From NCBI RefSeq assembly GCF_030269305.1, contig NZ_BSTC01000001.1, positions 1,377,467 through 1,441,466 of the forward strand: a stretch of DNA of 64,000 bases, given 5' to 3'. The notes under the pieces were generated by a model. It saw nothing but the letters and a program-made list of their open reading frames with translations, did not search any database and was not told the origin of the DNA. This document shows, piece by piece, positions 16,676 through 25,593 of the stretch. This DNA is from Kineosporia sp. NBRC 101731. GTDB lineage: Bacteria; Actinomycetota; Actinomycetes; Actinomycetales; Kineosporiaceae. Numbering within the stretch: the stretch's first letter is position 1; every line of letters begins with the position of its first letter. Both the position numbers and the translations under genes were made by a program.

Positions 16676-17734
16676 TCAGCTCTCGCGCACGAATTCGTAG
16701 GGGTGGGCGCTGTAGGTCAGACCGGAGTGCCAGTTACTGTAAGTGGTTTCGAACTTCCGGGTCTTCCCGGCCGCCAGGGGCAGGTCGCCCCAGCTGAAGT
16801 CCGCGCCGACCAGGACGCCACGCTTGTCCCGGGCCTCGACGGCGACCGTGATGTAGGGAACCTTGCGGCTGGAGTTGTTGGTGACCTTCCCCGACCACTC
16901 GACCGTGGTGATCCCGTGGTAGCTGCTCGACGTCTTCTTCACCGCCGAGACCTTGAGCTTCGCCGGGCTGAGCGCAGACCGGGTGCCCCATGACGGCTTC
17001 ACCTTCGCACTGGCCGTCTTCTTCAGCACCGCGGCCGACGCTTCGGGCCACACGGTGAAGGGGGCACGGGATCCGGGGGCCATCAAGACCCAGGTCCCGT
17101 TGAACTTCTCCTTGTACGTCTTCAGCAGTTTCCCCTGGGCGTCGTACAGCGAGACGTCCAGGACCGGCACCGAATGCCATTCGTTCGAGACATTGACCAG
17201 CTCACCGATCACGCTGCTCTCGAAGTTCCGGCTCATCCGCTGCGTCAGCACACCGATGGTCTGGCTCTCCGGCACCACGCGTGCCATCAGGTCGTAGGAC
17301 TTGGTCTTGCTGTAGCCCTTGGGCGATGCGACGACCAGGTAGTAACTGCCCTTGTTCAGCATCCGCCCGATCTTCTCGGGGCTGGTGCCCGAGCTGTTCG
17401 AGGCGTTGAGCTTCTTGCCCGATGCGTCGTAGAGGCCGAGGTTGTAGTTGGTGGGCAGGTTTCCGAGCAGCGCGTAGAGGTAACCGCGGCTCTTGAAATC
17501 GACCCGGTACCAGTTGCGCTGGCTCTTGCTACGAATCGTCGACTTCTGCCAGGTGTTCGCGGGCATCGCGGCCCGCTTCTTCACCGCGGCGAAGGTGTGG
17601 GACGGCGCGTAGGCCGTGGCCGCCTCGGCCCGGCCGGTGAAGGTGGGGCCGGACGAGACCAGGAAACCCATTACCAGCAGGGCGGCCACGGGCAGGAGCA
17701 GGAACCTGCGTCTGGAGATCAGTGATGAGAACAT
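16676..17734 (-). CDS. Secreted protein with PPC-like domain, paralogue 1
   Basis: A 352-residue protein with a signal peptide (RRRF, hydrophobic core, cleavage near AEA at residues 36-38). The N-terminal half resembles bacterial pre-peptidase C-terminal (PPC) beta-sandwich domains. The C-terminal half has features of FxLYD-type extracellular domains, such as VTNNSSRKVPYITVAVEARD. No catalytic motif is visible. It follows the closely related paralogue at 17758-18822 by 23 bases and is probably cotranscribed. Likely a surface or extracellular binding protein; its true role is unknown. Confidence 0.75.
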   Translation of the reverse strand: MFSSLISRRRFLLLPVAALLVMGFLVSSGPTFTGRAEAATAYAPSHTFAAVKKRAAMPANTWQKSTIRSKSQRNWYRVDFKSRGYLYALLGNLPTNYNLGLYDASGKKLNASNSSGTSPEKIGRMLNKGSYYLVVASPKGYSKTKSYDLMARVVPESQTIGVLTQRMSRNFESSVIGELVNVSNEWHSVPVLDVSLYDAQGKLLKTYKEKFNGTWVLMAPGSRAPFTVWPEASAAVLKKTASAKVKPSWGTRSALSPAKLKVSAVKKTSSSYHGITTVEWSGKVTNNSSRKVPYITVAVEARDKRGVLVGADFSWGDLPLAAGKTRKFETTYSNWHSGLTYSAHPYEFVRES

Positions 17735-17757
17735 GGAAGGCCCTCCAGTGGGGGAAC

Positions 17758-18822
17758 TCAGGAAGTCTCGTAGGCACGAACGGTGTAATGGACCGGCGTG
17801 GAGCGTCGGCCGGAATGGCTGACGACGAACTTCTTCGTCGCGCCCGGAGCCAGATTGGGCTGCCAGATACCGTCGACGATGTCGACCACAACGCCCCGCT
17901 TGTCCCGGCCTTCGAGGAACACATTCACGTCATGAGCCGTGCGGCTCGAGGTATTGGTGACCTTCACCGACCAGTCGACATCGGACCAGGCGCCACCGCC
18001 GTAGACCCGGGTCGTCGTCTTCTTCAGGCCGGAGACCTTGAGACCCACACGAGTCCTGACCGTCTGCTCCTGCCAGTGGGGTACCACCTTCACACTGGCT
18101 GCCCGCTCGAAGTACGGGGCCCGCTCGACGAATGCCGAATAGTGGACGCGGGCTCCGGGAGCGATCGGGATCCAGGGGTGGTTGCTCTGCTTCTTGTACT
18201 TCTTCAGCAGCTTTCCGCGGGAGTCGTACAGCGAGACATCCATCTGGACGACCTCGAGCCAACTGTCTGAGACATTGACGATCTCACCGACCGCGTGGTT
18301 CGAGGTGCGGGCCAGACGCTGGGTGAGCACACCGATGGTGGCGCTCCTCGGCACGACCCGGGCCATCAGCTCGTAGTTACTCTTGCTGTGACCCTTCGAC
18401 GAGCCCACCAGCAGGTAGTACGTACCCGCGTCGAGCATCCGCCCGATGCTCTCCGGTTTCGTCCCCGCGCGGTCGGACACGTTGAGCTGCTTGCCCTTCG
18501 CGTCGTACAGCCGCAGGTTGTAGTCGGCCGGCAGGCTCCCGAGCAGGGCGTAGAGATAGCCACGGGTCTTGAGGTTCACCCGGTACCAGTTGCGCTGGCT
18601 CTTACTGCGGATCGTGGACTTCTGCCACGAGTTGGCCGGCATCGCGGCGCGTTTCTTCACCGCCGCGAAGGTGTGGGACGGCTGGTACGAGGCTGCGGCC
18701 TGGGCGCTCCCGGCGAAGGGGAGAAGGCTCAGGGCCAGCATGACGATGATCGGCAGCAGGAACAGCCTGCGCCGTGAGATCCGCGTGGAGATTGCGACCG
18801 CCCCTGGTGAAAAGTAGATCAA
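17758..18822 (-). CDS. Secreted protein with PPC-like domain, paralogue 2
   Basis: A 354-residue paralogue of the downstream gene, with nearly identical stretches early in the mature protein (KKRAAMPAN, QKSTIRSKSQRNWYRV). It has a signal peptide (RRRLFLLP, core, cleavage near AQA) followed by PPC-like and FxLYD-like halves. No ATG or GTG start fits; the TTG at 18822 is the only common start codon before the signal peptide, and no good ribosome-binding site precedes it, so the start is uncertain. The pair looks like a tandem duplication that has since diverged. Confidence 0.72.
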   Translation of the reverse strand: MIYFSPGAVAISTRISRRRLFLLPIIVMLALSLLPFAGSAQAAASYQPSHTFAAVKKRAAMPANSWQKSTIRSKSQRNWYRVNLKTRGYLYALLGSLPADYNLRLYDAKGKQLNVSDRAGTKPESIGRMLDAGTYYLLVGSSKGHSKSNYELMARVVPRSATIGVLTQRLARTSNHAVGEIVNVSDSWLEVVQMDVSLYDSRGKLLKKYKKQSNHPWIPIAPGARVHYSAFVERAPYFERAASVKVVPHWQEQTVRTRVGLKVSGLKKTTTRVYGGGAWSDVDWSVKVTNTSSRTAHDVNVFLEGRDKRGVVVDIVDGIWQPNLAPGATKKFVVSHSGRRSTPVHYTVRAYETS

Positions 18823-18837
18823 GAGGGGCGATCGTAA

Positions 18838-18849
18838 GACATATATGTC
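18838..18849. promoter_or_regulatory. 12-bp palindrome upstream of the secreted paralogues
   Basis: GACATATATGTC, a perfect AT-centred palindrome 16 bases upstream of the TTG start of paralogue 2. It stands out in this GC-rich sequence and could be an operator or part of the promoter. Confidence 0.35.
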
Positions 18850-18886
18850 CGAAAAATCCGGTCAATAGATCACAGGAACCTCACAG

Positions 18887-19699
18887 TCAGGAGATCGTGG
18901 TCTCCCGCCACGGCGCCCAGTCCGGGTCGTGGCCCGGCCAGACCTCGGTCCCGTCCTCCTGATCCAGGGCGTGGAGACGCCGGATCGCGGTCACGGCGTG
19001 AGGTTCGTCCTCGGGGAGCATCGTCGTCCCGCAGGGCAGGGCCTCGACGATGTTCTGCCGCAGATCCGCCGCGTCGCAGGCCAGAACCACCGTACGGGTG
19101 GGCAGCTCGATCCGGAACGACTGGTGGCCCGGGGTGTGGCCGCGGGTGTCCAGGGCGGTGACGCCTTCTGCCAGTTCGGTGTCGCCGTCGAGCAGCACGA
19201 TGTCCAGGCCTTCGCGCAGGAAGTCGCTCGGCACGGTGACGTAGTTGCTGTCGAGTTCCGGTATGCGCCGCGCGAACTCGTACTCGGCGCGCTGGATCAG
19301 CACCGGGGCGTCCACCAGGCGCAGGCCCCCGGTGTGATCGAGATGCACGTGCGAGATGCCGCATCCCTTGAGCTGCTGCCAGGACAGCCCGAGCGCCGCG
19401 ACCTGGTCGGCCAGCGGATCGCCGGGTGGTAGCAGGGCGGTGTAGCTGTCGAAGTTGAGATATTCCGCCCGGGCGGCCGGATCACGCACCACGTCGACGT
19501 TGAATCCGCTGTCGAACATCAGCCAGCCGTTCTCGTACACCACGGCGGCCGCGGTGACCGGTTCCAGCAGGAACCGGGCCGGATCGCCGCCGGGCACCGA
19601 GACCGGCTCCGGGATCGGCTCGTAGCCCACGATCATCGGGTGCATCCGCAGTGGACGGCCGGTCAGGCCGAGCGCGGAGTCCCAGTCCCGCACGCTCAC
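18887..19699 (-). CDS. Metallo-beta-lactamase fold hydrolase, N-acyl homoserine lactonase-like
   Basis: A 270-residue protein with the full lactonase metal set: the HxHxDH signature as HVHLDH, a downstream histidine in RGHTPGHQS, an aspartate in ACDAADL and a C-terminal WPGHD. This pattern matches the AiiA/AttM lactonase branch, which opens homoserine-lactone rings, though related lactone or ester substrates are equally possible. It starts with a GTG that overlaps the stop of the ABC ATPase gene (GTGA), so it is translated as the last gene of the uptake operon. That context suggests it hydrolyses the imported compound, not necessarily a quorum signal. Confidence 0.8.
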   Translation of the reverse strand: MSVRDWDSALGLTGRPLRMHPMIVGYEPIPEPVSVPGGDPARFLLEPVTAAAVVYENGWLMFDSGFNVDVVRDPAARAEYLNFDSYTALLPPGDPLADQVAALGLSWQQLKGCGISHVHLDHTGGLRLVDAPVLIQRAEYEFARRIPELDSNYVTVPSDFLREGLDIVLLDGDTELAEGVTALDTRGHTPGHQSFRIELPTRTVVLACDAADLRQNIVEALPCGTTMLPEDEPHAVTAIRRLHALDQEDGTEVWPGHDPDWAPWRETTIS

Positions 19700-21264
19700 G
19701 AAACAGCCGCCAGACTGGGCGAAGCCGCCAGCAAGCTCTTGGTGTACGCATGCTCCGGTGCCTCGAACACCCTCCGCACCTCACCCTCCTCGACGATCCG
19801 GCCTTCGGTCATCACCGCGATCCGCCCGGCGATGCGCTTGGCCACGGCCAGGTCGTGCGTCACGAGCAGCAGCGCCACACCGGTGGTCCGGCGCAGGTTG
19901 TCGAGCAGTTCCACCACCTGGGTGGCCAGTGTGGCATCGAGCGCACTGACCGGCTCGTCACACAGCAGCACCCGGGGGGAGGAGGCCAGGGCCCGGGCGA
20001 TCGCCGCGCGCTGGCACTGCCCACCCGACATCTGGCGCGGTCTCGAGCGGGCCACCGCGGGATCCAGGCCGACCTGCTCCAGAAGCTCGGCAACCCGCCC
20101 CGGCCGGGCCGATCTGGCCATCCCGGCCAGCTCCAGTCGCTCCGCGATCTGGGCGCCCACCGGCATCCACGGGGTCAGTGAGGCGCGCGCATCCTGAAAG
20201 ATCAACTGCGGACGCGCGTCCGCTGCACTCCTGATCTTGCCTTCCGTCGCCTGCTCGAGGCCGGCCGCGATCCGCAGCAGGGTCGATTTGCCGCTGCCGC
20301 TCTCACCCACGAGCGCCACCGACTCGCCCTCGGCCAGGTCCAGGGAAACCCCGTGCAGCACGCGACGACTCTCCCGGCGGTGATGCGGGACGGGGAAGTC
20401 CTTGGTGATGTTCCGCAGTCGGAGCACCGGGTTCGCTGTGGCGAACGAGGTTTCCGCTGCGCCGAACGGGCCGGCGATGTCCAGCCGCGATGCCAGCAGC
20501 TGCCGGGTGTACGGGTGCTCCGGCGAGCGCAGCACCTTCCTGGCCGATCCCTGCTCGCGGATCCTCCCGGCCGACATCACCACGATGCGGTCGGCGATCT
20601 GCGCGGCCACCCCGAGGTCGTGGGTGATGAGCAGCACCGAACAGCCGTGCTGTTCGCGCAGCCGGGCGAACAGGGCGACCACCGTGGCCTGCACACTCAC
20701 GTCGAGCGCCGTGGTCGGCTCGTCTGCGACGATCAGCGCGGGTGCCTCCTCGGGATCGGTCGCGATCGCCCCGGCGATGCTCACCCGCTGCCGCAGACCG
20801 CCGGAGAGCTGGTGCGGCCAGTAGTGAAAACGGGCCTCCGGCTCGGGTACACCGCACTCCGCCATCGCCGCCACACCGCGTTCGTCCGAGGCACCGCGTT
20901 CGCAGACCTGCGTCCCCGCCTTCATGGTCGGGTCGAGCGAGGTCAGCGGATCCTGGAAGACCGCGCCGAGCCGGTGCCGGCGCACGTGGTGGCGCGCCTT
21001 CTCGGGGCCGTGCAGCATGTCGACACCTGGGGGCACCTCCCGGCCCCCTTGGGGCTGGGGGACGATCTCGATGGTGCCGCCGATCTGCGCGTGTGCGGGC
21101 GGGATGCCGAGCAGGCAACTGCCCAGCACCGTCTTGCCGGAGCCGGACTCACCGACCAGTGCGACGATCTCACCGGCCCGGATCTCCAGGTCCACACCGT
21201 CCACGGCCCGCTTGTCCCCGAAATCGACGGTCAGACCGCTGATCCGGGCCACGATGTTGCTCAC
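19696..21264 (-). CDS. ABC transporter ATPase with two fused nucleotide-binding domains (Opp/Dpp type)
   Basis: A 522-residue protein made of two peptide-transporter ATPase domains in tandem, each with a Walker A GESGSGK(T/S) and signature motifs LSGGLRQR and MSGGQCQR. It corresponds to fused DppD and DppF. It should energise the two membrane permeases encoded immediately upstream. The real start is GTG 21264, overlapping the permease stop as GTGA; the longer open frame upstream is antisense-like filler over the permease gene. Its own stop overlaps the lactonase start in the same way. Confidence 0.92.
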   Translation of the reverse strand: MSNIVARISGLTVDFGDKRAVDGVDLEIRAGEIVALVGESGSGKTVLGSCLLGIPPAHAQIGGTIEIVPQPQGGREVPPGVDMLHGPEKARHHVRRHRLGAVFQDPLTSLDPTMKAGTQVCERGASDERGVAAMAECGVPEPEARFHYWPHQLSGGLRQRVSIAGAIATDPEEAPALIVADEPTTALDVSVQATVVALFARLREQHGCSVLLITHDLGVAAQIADRIVVMSAGRIREQGSARKVLRSPEHPYTRQLLASRLDIAGPFGAAETSFATANPVLRLRNITKDFPVPHHRRESRRVLHGVSLDLAEGESVALVGESGSGKSTLLRIAAGLEQATEGKIRSAADARPQLIFQDARASLTPWMPVGAQIAERLELAGMARSARPGRVAELLEQVGLDPAVARSRPRQMSGGQCQRAAIARALASSPRVLLCDEPVSALDATLATQVVELLDNLRRTTGVALLLVTHDLAVAKRIAGRIAVMTEGRIVEEGEVRRVFEAPEHAYTKSLLAASPSLAAVS

Positions 21265-22262
21265 TCCGACTCCCTCAGTCGCGGATCGATCAGAAGCTGC
21301 AGGGTGTCCACGAGGAAGTTGAGCAGCACGTAGGCCACCCCGAGCACCAGCACCACGCCGGTGATCGCGGCCAGGTCGGAGGCAGCGATCGCGGTGGAGA
21401 GGTAGCGGCCCAGACCCGGCCAGGAGAAGAGGCTCTCGACCACCACGGAGCCACCGAACATGATGCTCACCTGGAGCCCGGCCATCGACAGGGCCGGCCC
21501 CGCGGCGTTGCGCAGTCCGTGTCGCCACACCGTCAGCCACCAGCCCGCGCCCTTGGCCCGGGCCGAGCGGACGAAGTCCGCCGCCATCACCTCTCGCAGC
21601 GAGGCCCGCAGGACCCGGCCGATCGCCACCGCCGGTCCGAGCGCCAGCACCACGGCGGGCAGGACGACGTGCCAGACCGCGTCGAGGAATCCGCCCGGGT
21701 CGCCGTGCAGGAGCGAGTCCAGCAGGGTCATACCGGTCGGGCCGTCGGCCGTGTCGCCCCGGCCACCGGCCGGGAACCAGCCCAGGTCGCGGTAGAACAC
21801 GAGCAGCAGCACGATCGCCAGCAGGAACGAGGCGGCGGAGGCCCCGGCGACCGAGACCACCCGCACCAGGCCGCCGGTCAGGCCGTCCCGGGCCCCGACC
21901 ACGCCGAGCAGCAGCCCGCCGATCAGGGCCAGCAACGCCGCGACCAGCACCAGTTCCAGCGTGGCGGGTAGATAGGTGGCGATGTCGTCGGCCACCGGCC
22001 GCCGGGTGGAGACCGAGGTGCCGAGGTCGCCGTTGAGCAGACGGCCGAGATAGCCCACGTAGTGGGCGATCAGCGGCTCGTCCAGACCCAGCCGCTCCCG
22101 GGCCGCGGCCAGGGCCTCGGGTGAGGCCGTACGCCCGGCCAGCACCCGGGCCGGGTCGGAGGGCAATTGCCGCTGAATCAGGTCGACCACGAAGGTCAGC
22201 ACCAGCAGTACCCCGGCCATCGAGGCCAGGCGAACACCGAACTGCCGCACGAAGCCCGTCAT
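21261..22262 (-). CDS. ABC transporter permease, DppB/OppB type
   Basis: A 333-residue inner-membrane protein with about six hydrophobic segments and the ATPase-contacting loop around VRSARAKGAGWWLTVWRHG. The N-terminal pattern (RQLPSDPARVLAGRTASPE, then the GLDEPL segment) is typical of the B permease of peptide and nickel transporters. It overlaps the preceding permease by 4 bases (ATGA). Here the C-type permease gene comes first and the B-type second, the reverse of most dpp and opp operons. Confidence 0.9.
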   Translation of the reverse strand: MTGFVRQFGVRLASMAGVLLVLTFVVDLIQRQLPSDPARVLAGRTASPEALAAARERLGLDEPLIAHYVGYLGRLLNGDLGTSVSTRRPVADDIATYLPATLELVLVAALLALIGGLLLGVVGARDGLTGGLVRVVSVAGASAASFLLAIVLLLVFYRDLGWFPAGGRGDTADGPTGMTLLDSLLHGDPGGFLDAVWHVVLPAVVLALGPAVAIGRVLRASLREVMAADFVRSARAKGAGWWLTVWRHGLRNAAGPALSMAGLQVSIMFGGSVVVESLFSWPGLGRYLSTAIAASDLAAITGVVLVLGVAYVLLNFLVDTLQLLIDPRLRESE

Positions 22263-23110
22263 CCGATCCGCTCCTGCACACCGTCACCGGCAAAGTTGGC
22301 GGCCATGGTCACCACGAAGAGCACCGCGGCCGGGGCCAGGGCGACCCAGGGCGCACTGAACAGATAGGTGAAGCCGGCGGCCGACATGCTCCCGATCTCC
22401 GCGGCCGGCGCGGGTGCGCCGAGACCGATGAACGAGAGGGAGGCCAGCAGCAACAGCACCGATCCGACGTCGAGGGAGGCCACGACCACGATCGGGCGCA
22501 GCACCCCCGGCAGCACGTGACGCAGGGCGACCCGCAGCGGGGACATCCCCGCCGAGCGGGCCGCGTCCACGTGGGGGAGTACCCGTACGGCCCGCACCTC
22601 GCTCCGGACGATCCGGGCGTACCAGGGCCACCAGGTGGCCGTGACGGCCAGCAGCACGTTGCGCAGACCGGGGCCGAGCGCCGCCACCACGAGCAGCGAG
22701 ACCAGGGGCCCGGGCAGCGCGAGTACGGCGTCGGTGAGGCGCATCAGCACCGCGTCCACCCAGCCGCCGAGCGTTCCGGCGATCGTCCCGATGATCGTCC
22801 CGATGAGCAGACTGCACACGATGATCCCGAGCACACCCCACCAGGACGAGGCCAGACCCAGGACCACCCGGGAGAGCACGTCGCGGCCCTGTTCGTCCGT
22901 GCCCAGCCAGTGCTGGGTCCCCGGAGACAGGAAAGGCGTCCCCACGATCTCGGTCTCACCCGAGGGCACGAGCCAGTGGGCGAACGGCAGGATCACCGTG
23001 AGCGCGACGATCAGGTACAGGCACCAGAGTTCCAGCCGCCCGGCCCCGCCCCGTCGCGGCCCCGCGAGCCGGAACCACCGCCGTCCCGGCGTCGCGGTCG
23101 CCACTGTCAT
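22259..23110 (-). CDS. ABC transporter permease, DppC/OppC type
   Basis: A 283-residue inner-membrane protein with an N-terminal membrane helix, the family segment HWLGTDEQGRDVLSRVV, and the cytoplasmic loop RSAGMSPLRVALRHVLP that docks the ATPase. It lies 4 bases after the binding-protein gene and overlaps the next permease by 4 bases. With that partner it would form the channel of a five-gene uptake system. Confidence 0.9.
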   Translation of the reverse strand: MTVATATPGRRWFRLAGPRRGGAGRLELWCLYLIVALTVILPFAHWLVPSGETEIVGTPFLSPGTQHWLGTDEQGRDVLSRVVLGLASSWWGVLGIIVCSLLIGTIIGTIAGTLGGWVDAVLMRLTDAVLALPGPLVSLLVVAALGPGLRNVLLAVTATWWPWYARIVRSEVRAVRVLPHVDAARSAGMSPLRVALRHVLPGVLRPIVVVASLDVGSVLLLLASLSFIGLGAPAPAAEIGSMSAAGFTYLFSAPWVALAPAAVLFVVTMAANFAGDGVQERIG

Positions 23111-23114
23111 GTTC

Positions 23115-24710
23115 TCAGCTCCGCTTCAGGGTGCGCAGGTCGAGGGTGACGGAGAGCGGGAGCCAGTGACCCGCACCGGTCAGGTCCTTGCTCATGATGA
23201 ACGCGTCGTCGATGTCGGCCAGCGTGATGTAGGAGACGTCGTCGTGGATCGCGTCCCCGGCTGCGCCGTATGCCTTCTCGGCGACCGTCTCGTTCGTGGC
23301 CGCCGCGCCCCGGTCGATGTACCGGTCGGCGGTGGGAGTCCCCCCGGCCAGGTAGTTCAGTGCGCCGTTGCCCTTGGTCAGGTCGGAGTACCAGAACAGC
23401 CGGGCCCAGGTGTCGGGGTGGGCCGAGTCCGGATAGGCGGTCTCGAAGAGCAGGTCCGGCGCGGTGTCGAGACTGCCCGACAATCCGTAGATGTCGTTGC
23501 CCTGCACAGCGACCAGTTCGACGGTGGCCCCGGCGTCGGTCCACTGGGCCTGGAGCGCCTCGGAGGCCTGCTGGTCGGCGGTGTGCCCGGCAATGTACCC
23601 GAGGGTGATGGTCTTGCCCTTGGCCAGGGTCGCGAGGTCGCCGGCCGCGGTCTGCCAGGTGTCGGTCGCCGTGCCGTCGGCCACCATCCCGCCCGGGTAC
23701 ATCTGCCCGGAGACCTTGGCGTAGTCGCCCCAGACCTGGCTGACCAGGGTCGTGCGGTCGATCGAGTCGCGCAGTGCCTCGCGCAGTTTCACGTCCGACA
23801 GGGTGCCGCTGGTTTTGACGTGCAGGTTGGCCTTCTGCAGGGTCGGGAACTGCTCCACCTGGTAGTCGGCGTCTTTCGCGAACTGCTGCAGCGTGGCCAC
23901 CGGCTGCCCGGTGATGATGTCCAGGTCGCCGCCCTCCAGCTGCAGCAGCTGGGTCGCCACGTCGCTGATCACCTTCACCGTGACCGTTGCGAAAGAGGGC
24001 TCGGAACCCCAGTAGTCGTCGCGCCGGGTGAGATCGTACTCCTGGCCCGCGGTCATCGAGCCGAGCTGGTAGGGCCCGGTGCCGGCGGTGTGCGTCTTGA
24101 GGTACTCCAGCGCGTTGTCGGCCTTGTTCTCCTCCAGCACCTGCGAGTCGATCACCTTCGGCCCGAACGGGCTGGCGACCAGGGAGAGGAAGGAGCTGCT
24201 GGGCGCCTTCAGCTTCACCACGAAGGTGTGGTCGTCGGGCGTCTGGTACTTGGCGACACCGGCCACCATGTAAGCCATCTGGGACTCCACCCCGGGGGCG
24301 GCCAGGCGCTCGAAGCTCGCCTGGACGTCGGCGGCGGTCATGGCCCGGCCACCGGCGAAGGTGACGTCGTCGCGCAGGGCGAAGGTGTAGGTGAGCCCGT
24401 CGGCGGAGATCTTGTACGACTTCGCCAGCATCGGCACGATCTCGTCGGTGGAGTCGGCGCTGTAGCTGAGCAGCCCCTCGTAGACGGCCGTGAGCACCTG
24501 GTTGCCCTCGTACTGGTAAACGGTCTGCGGGTCGAGCGTCGGCATCTCGGAGGAGATCGCCAGGCGCAGCGCGTCGTCCGGCCGGTCCCCGGCCGATCCC
24601 GAGGCGCCGCCCGAGCAGGCGGCGAGGGCCAGGGTGATGGTGGCCAGCCCGGCGCCGACTCCGAGGTTCCGGCGGAGGTGCCTGCGGTGAGGGGACATTC
24701 GGCGGCTCAT
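23115..24710 (-). CDS. ABC transporter substrate-binding lipoprotein, family 5
   Basis: A 531-residue exported protein with a lipoprotein signal (basic N-terminus, hydrophobic core, lipobox LAACSGG) followed by a family 5 extracellular solute-binding domain (for example YSADSTDEIVPMLAKSY and VTFAGGRAMTAADVQASFERL). Such proteins bind peptides, nickel complexes, opines or other small amides; the ligand is not evident. The start at ATG 24710 follows GAGGAGC. It is the first gene of the operon, 105 bases downstream of the TetR gene. Confidence 0.88.
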   Translation of the reverse strand: MSRRMSPHRRHLRRNLGVGAGLATITLALAACSGGASGSAGDRPDDALRLAISSEMPTLDPQTVYQYEGNQVLTAVYEGLLSYSADSTDEIVPMLAKSYKISADGLTYTFALRDDVTFAGGRAMTAADVQASFERLAAPGVESQMAYMVAGVAKYQTPDDHTFVVKLKAPSSSFLSLVASPFGPKVIDSQVLEENKADNALEYLKTHTAGTGPYQLGSMTAGQEYDLTRRDDYWGSEPSFATVTVKVISDVATQLLQLEGGDLDIITGQPVATLQQFAKDADYQVEQFPTLQKANLHVKTSGTLSDVKLREALRDSIDRTTLVSQVWGDYAKVSGQMYPGGMVADGTATDTWQTAAGDLATLAKGKTITLGYIAGHTADQQASEALQAQWTDAGATVELVAVQGNDIYGLSGSLDTAPDLLFETAYPDSAHPDTWARLFWYSDLTKGNGALNYLAGGTPTADRYIDRGAAATNETVAEKAYGAAGDAIHDDVSYITLADIDDAFIMSKDLTGAGHWLPLSVTLDLRTLKRS

Positions 24711-24815
24711 GGGGCTCCTCGCTCGGCCGGTGACACTTTCGATCAACTGATAGGAAGTCGGCCCTATTCAGCCCGCCGAGTGTTTCCGGAGTGATTCGCG
24801 GCCCGCTGAGTTCGG

Positions 24816-25469
24816 TTAAACCAAACCGGCTTCCAGAGTGACGCGGGCCACACTCAGCAATCGGCGCTCGGGGACGCGCAGGATGCGCAGGGCGGCGTCG
24901 GCGATCGCCGGGGCCACCTCGTCCGCGTTCATCTCGCCCTCGGTGCGGCGCCGCAGGATCACCGACTCGATCAGCCCGATGACCAGCATCGCTGCTGGTC
25001 GGGCGGTTTTCGAATCGGTCTCCAGCACGCCCGCGACCAGCTCGCGATAGACCTCGTAGAGCCGTTCGCGCTCGAGCTGGAACTCACTGAAGTCGTCGTG
25101 GTCGAGCCCGGGGGTCAGGTAGAGCGATCCGAGATTGTCGTGCCCGGACAGCAGCAGCCGGGTGTCGTAGAGACACAGCGCCCGCAGGCGCACGTCCGCC
25201 GGGTCGTCGCGTTCGGCCAGGGCCGTGGCGTACTCCACCGAGGGTTGCACCGTCTCCAGCAGCAGGCGCAGCAAAATAGCCTGTTTGCCCGGGAAGTAGT
25301 GGTACATCGAGGCCTGGCTGATGCCCGCCCGGGCGGCGATCTTGTGCGTGCTGGTGCTGCCGTAGCCGGCCTGGCAGAACAGGTGGGCCGCGGCGGCCAG
25401 GATGTCCTGCTCGGTGGTGAGACCGGACGTGGATGGCCCCTTCGCGCGGGGACGACCGAGGGACGACAT
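24816..25469 (-). CDS. TetR-family transcriptional regulator
   Basis: A 217-residue regulator with an N-terminal TetR helix-turn-helix: ILAAAAHLFCQAGYGSTSTH, then ISQASMYHYFPGK. The C-terminal ligand domain is not diagnostic. The start at ATG 25469 gives a typical family N-terminus. It lies between the ABC uptake operon (same strand, downstream) and the urea-carboxylase-like gene (divergent), with a perfect 10-bp dyad in the shared promoter region. It is the likely switch for both transcription units. Confidence 0.88.
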   Translation of the reverse strand: MSSLGRPRAKGPSTSGLTTEQDILAAAAHLFCQAGYGSTSTHKIAARAGISQASMYHYFPGKQAILLRLLLETVQPSVEYATALAERDDPADVRLRALCLYDTRLLLSGHDNLGSLYLTPGLDHDDFSEFQLERERLYEVYRELVAGVLETDSKTARPAAMLVIGLIESVILRRRTEGEMNADEVAPAIADAALRILRVPERRLLSVARVTLEAGLV

Positions 25470-25566
25470 GGCCAGGAGTGTAGGTCCTGCTTCCGGATTT
25501 ACCCCCGGCACAACGTGTTACACCGACTTAACCGGCGCGGAACGTGGCGTCAATCGGTCGTGTCTT

Positions 25567-25592
25567 GACTTTCTGTCAATCAACAGAAAGTC
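25567..25592. promoter_or_regulatory. Operator dyad covering the translation start region of the carboxylase gene
   Basis: GACTTTCTGT and ACAGAAAGTC, a perfect 10-bp inverted repeat with a 6-base spacer (CAATCA). It overlaps a -35-like TTGACT (25566-25571) and ends one base before the GTG start. The only ribosome-binding candidate (AGAAAG) is in the right arm. A TetR-type operator is the simplest reading. Confidence 0.65.
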
Positions 25593-25593
25593 G

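Noticed and set aside
19696-22293. An 865-residue reading frame covering the ABC ATPase and the upstream permease region
   Set aside because: The first 340 residues are Arg/Gly-rich filler out of frame with a clear DppB permease; the GTG at 21264 overlapping the permease stop is the real start.
25470-25593. Guanidine-I riboswitch before the carboxylase gene
   Set aside because: The leader is too short, and nothing like the conserved riboswitch core was seen; the region is a simple dyad promoter.
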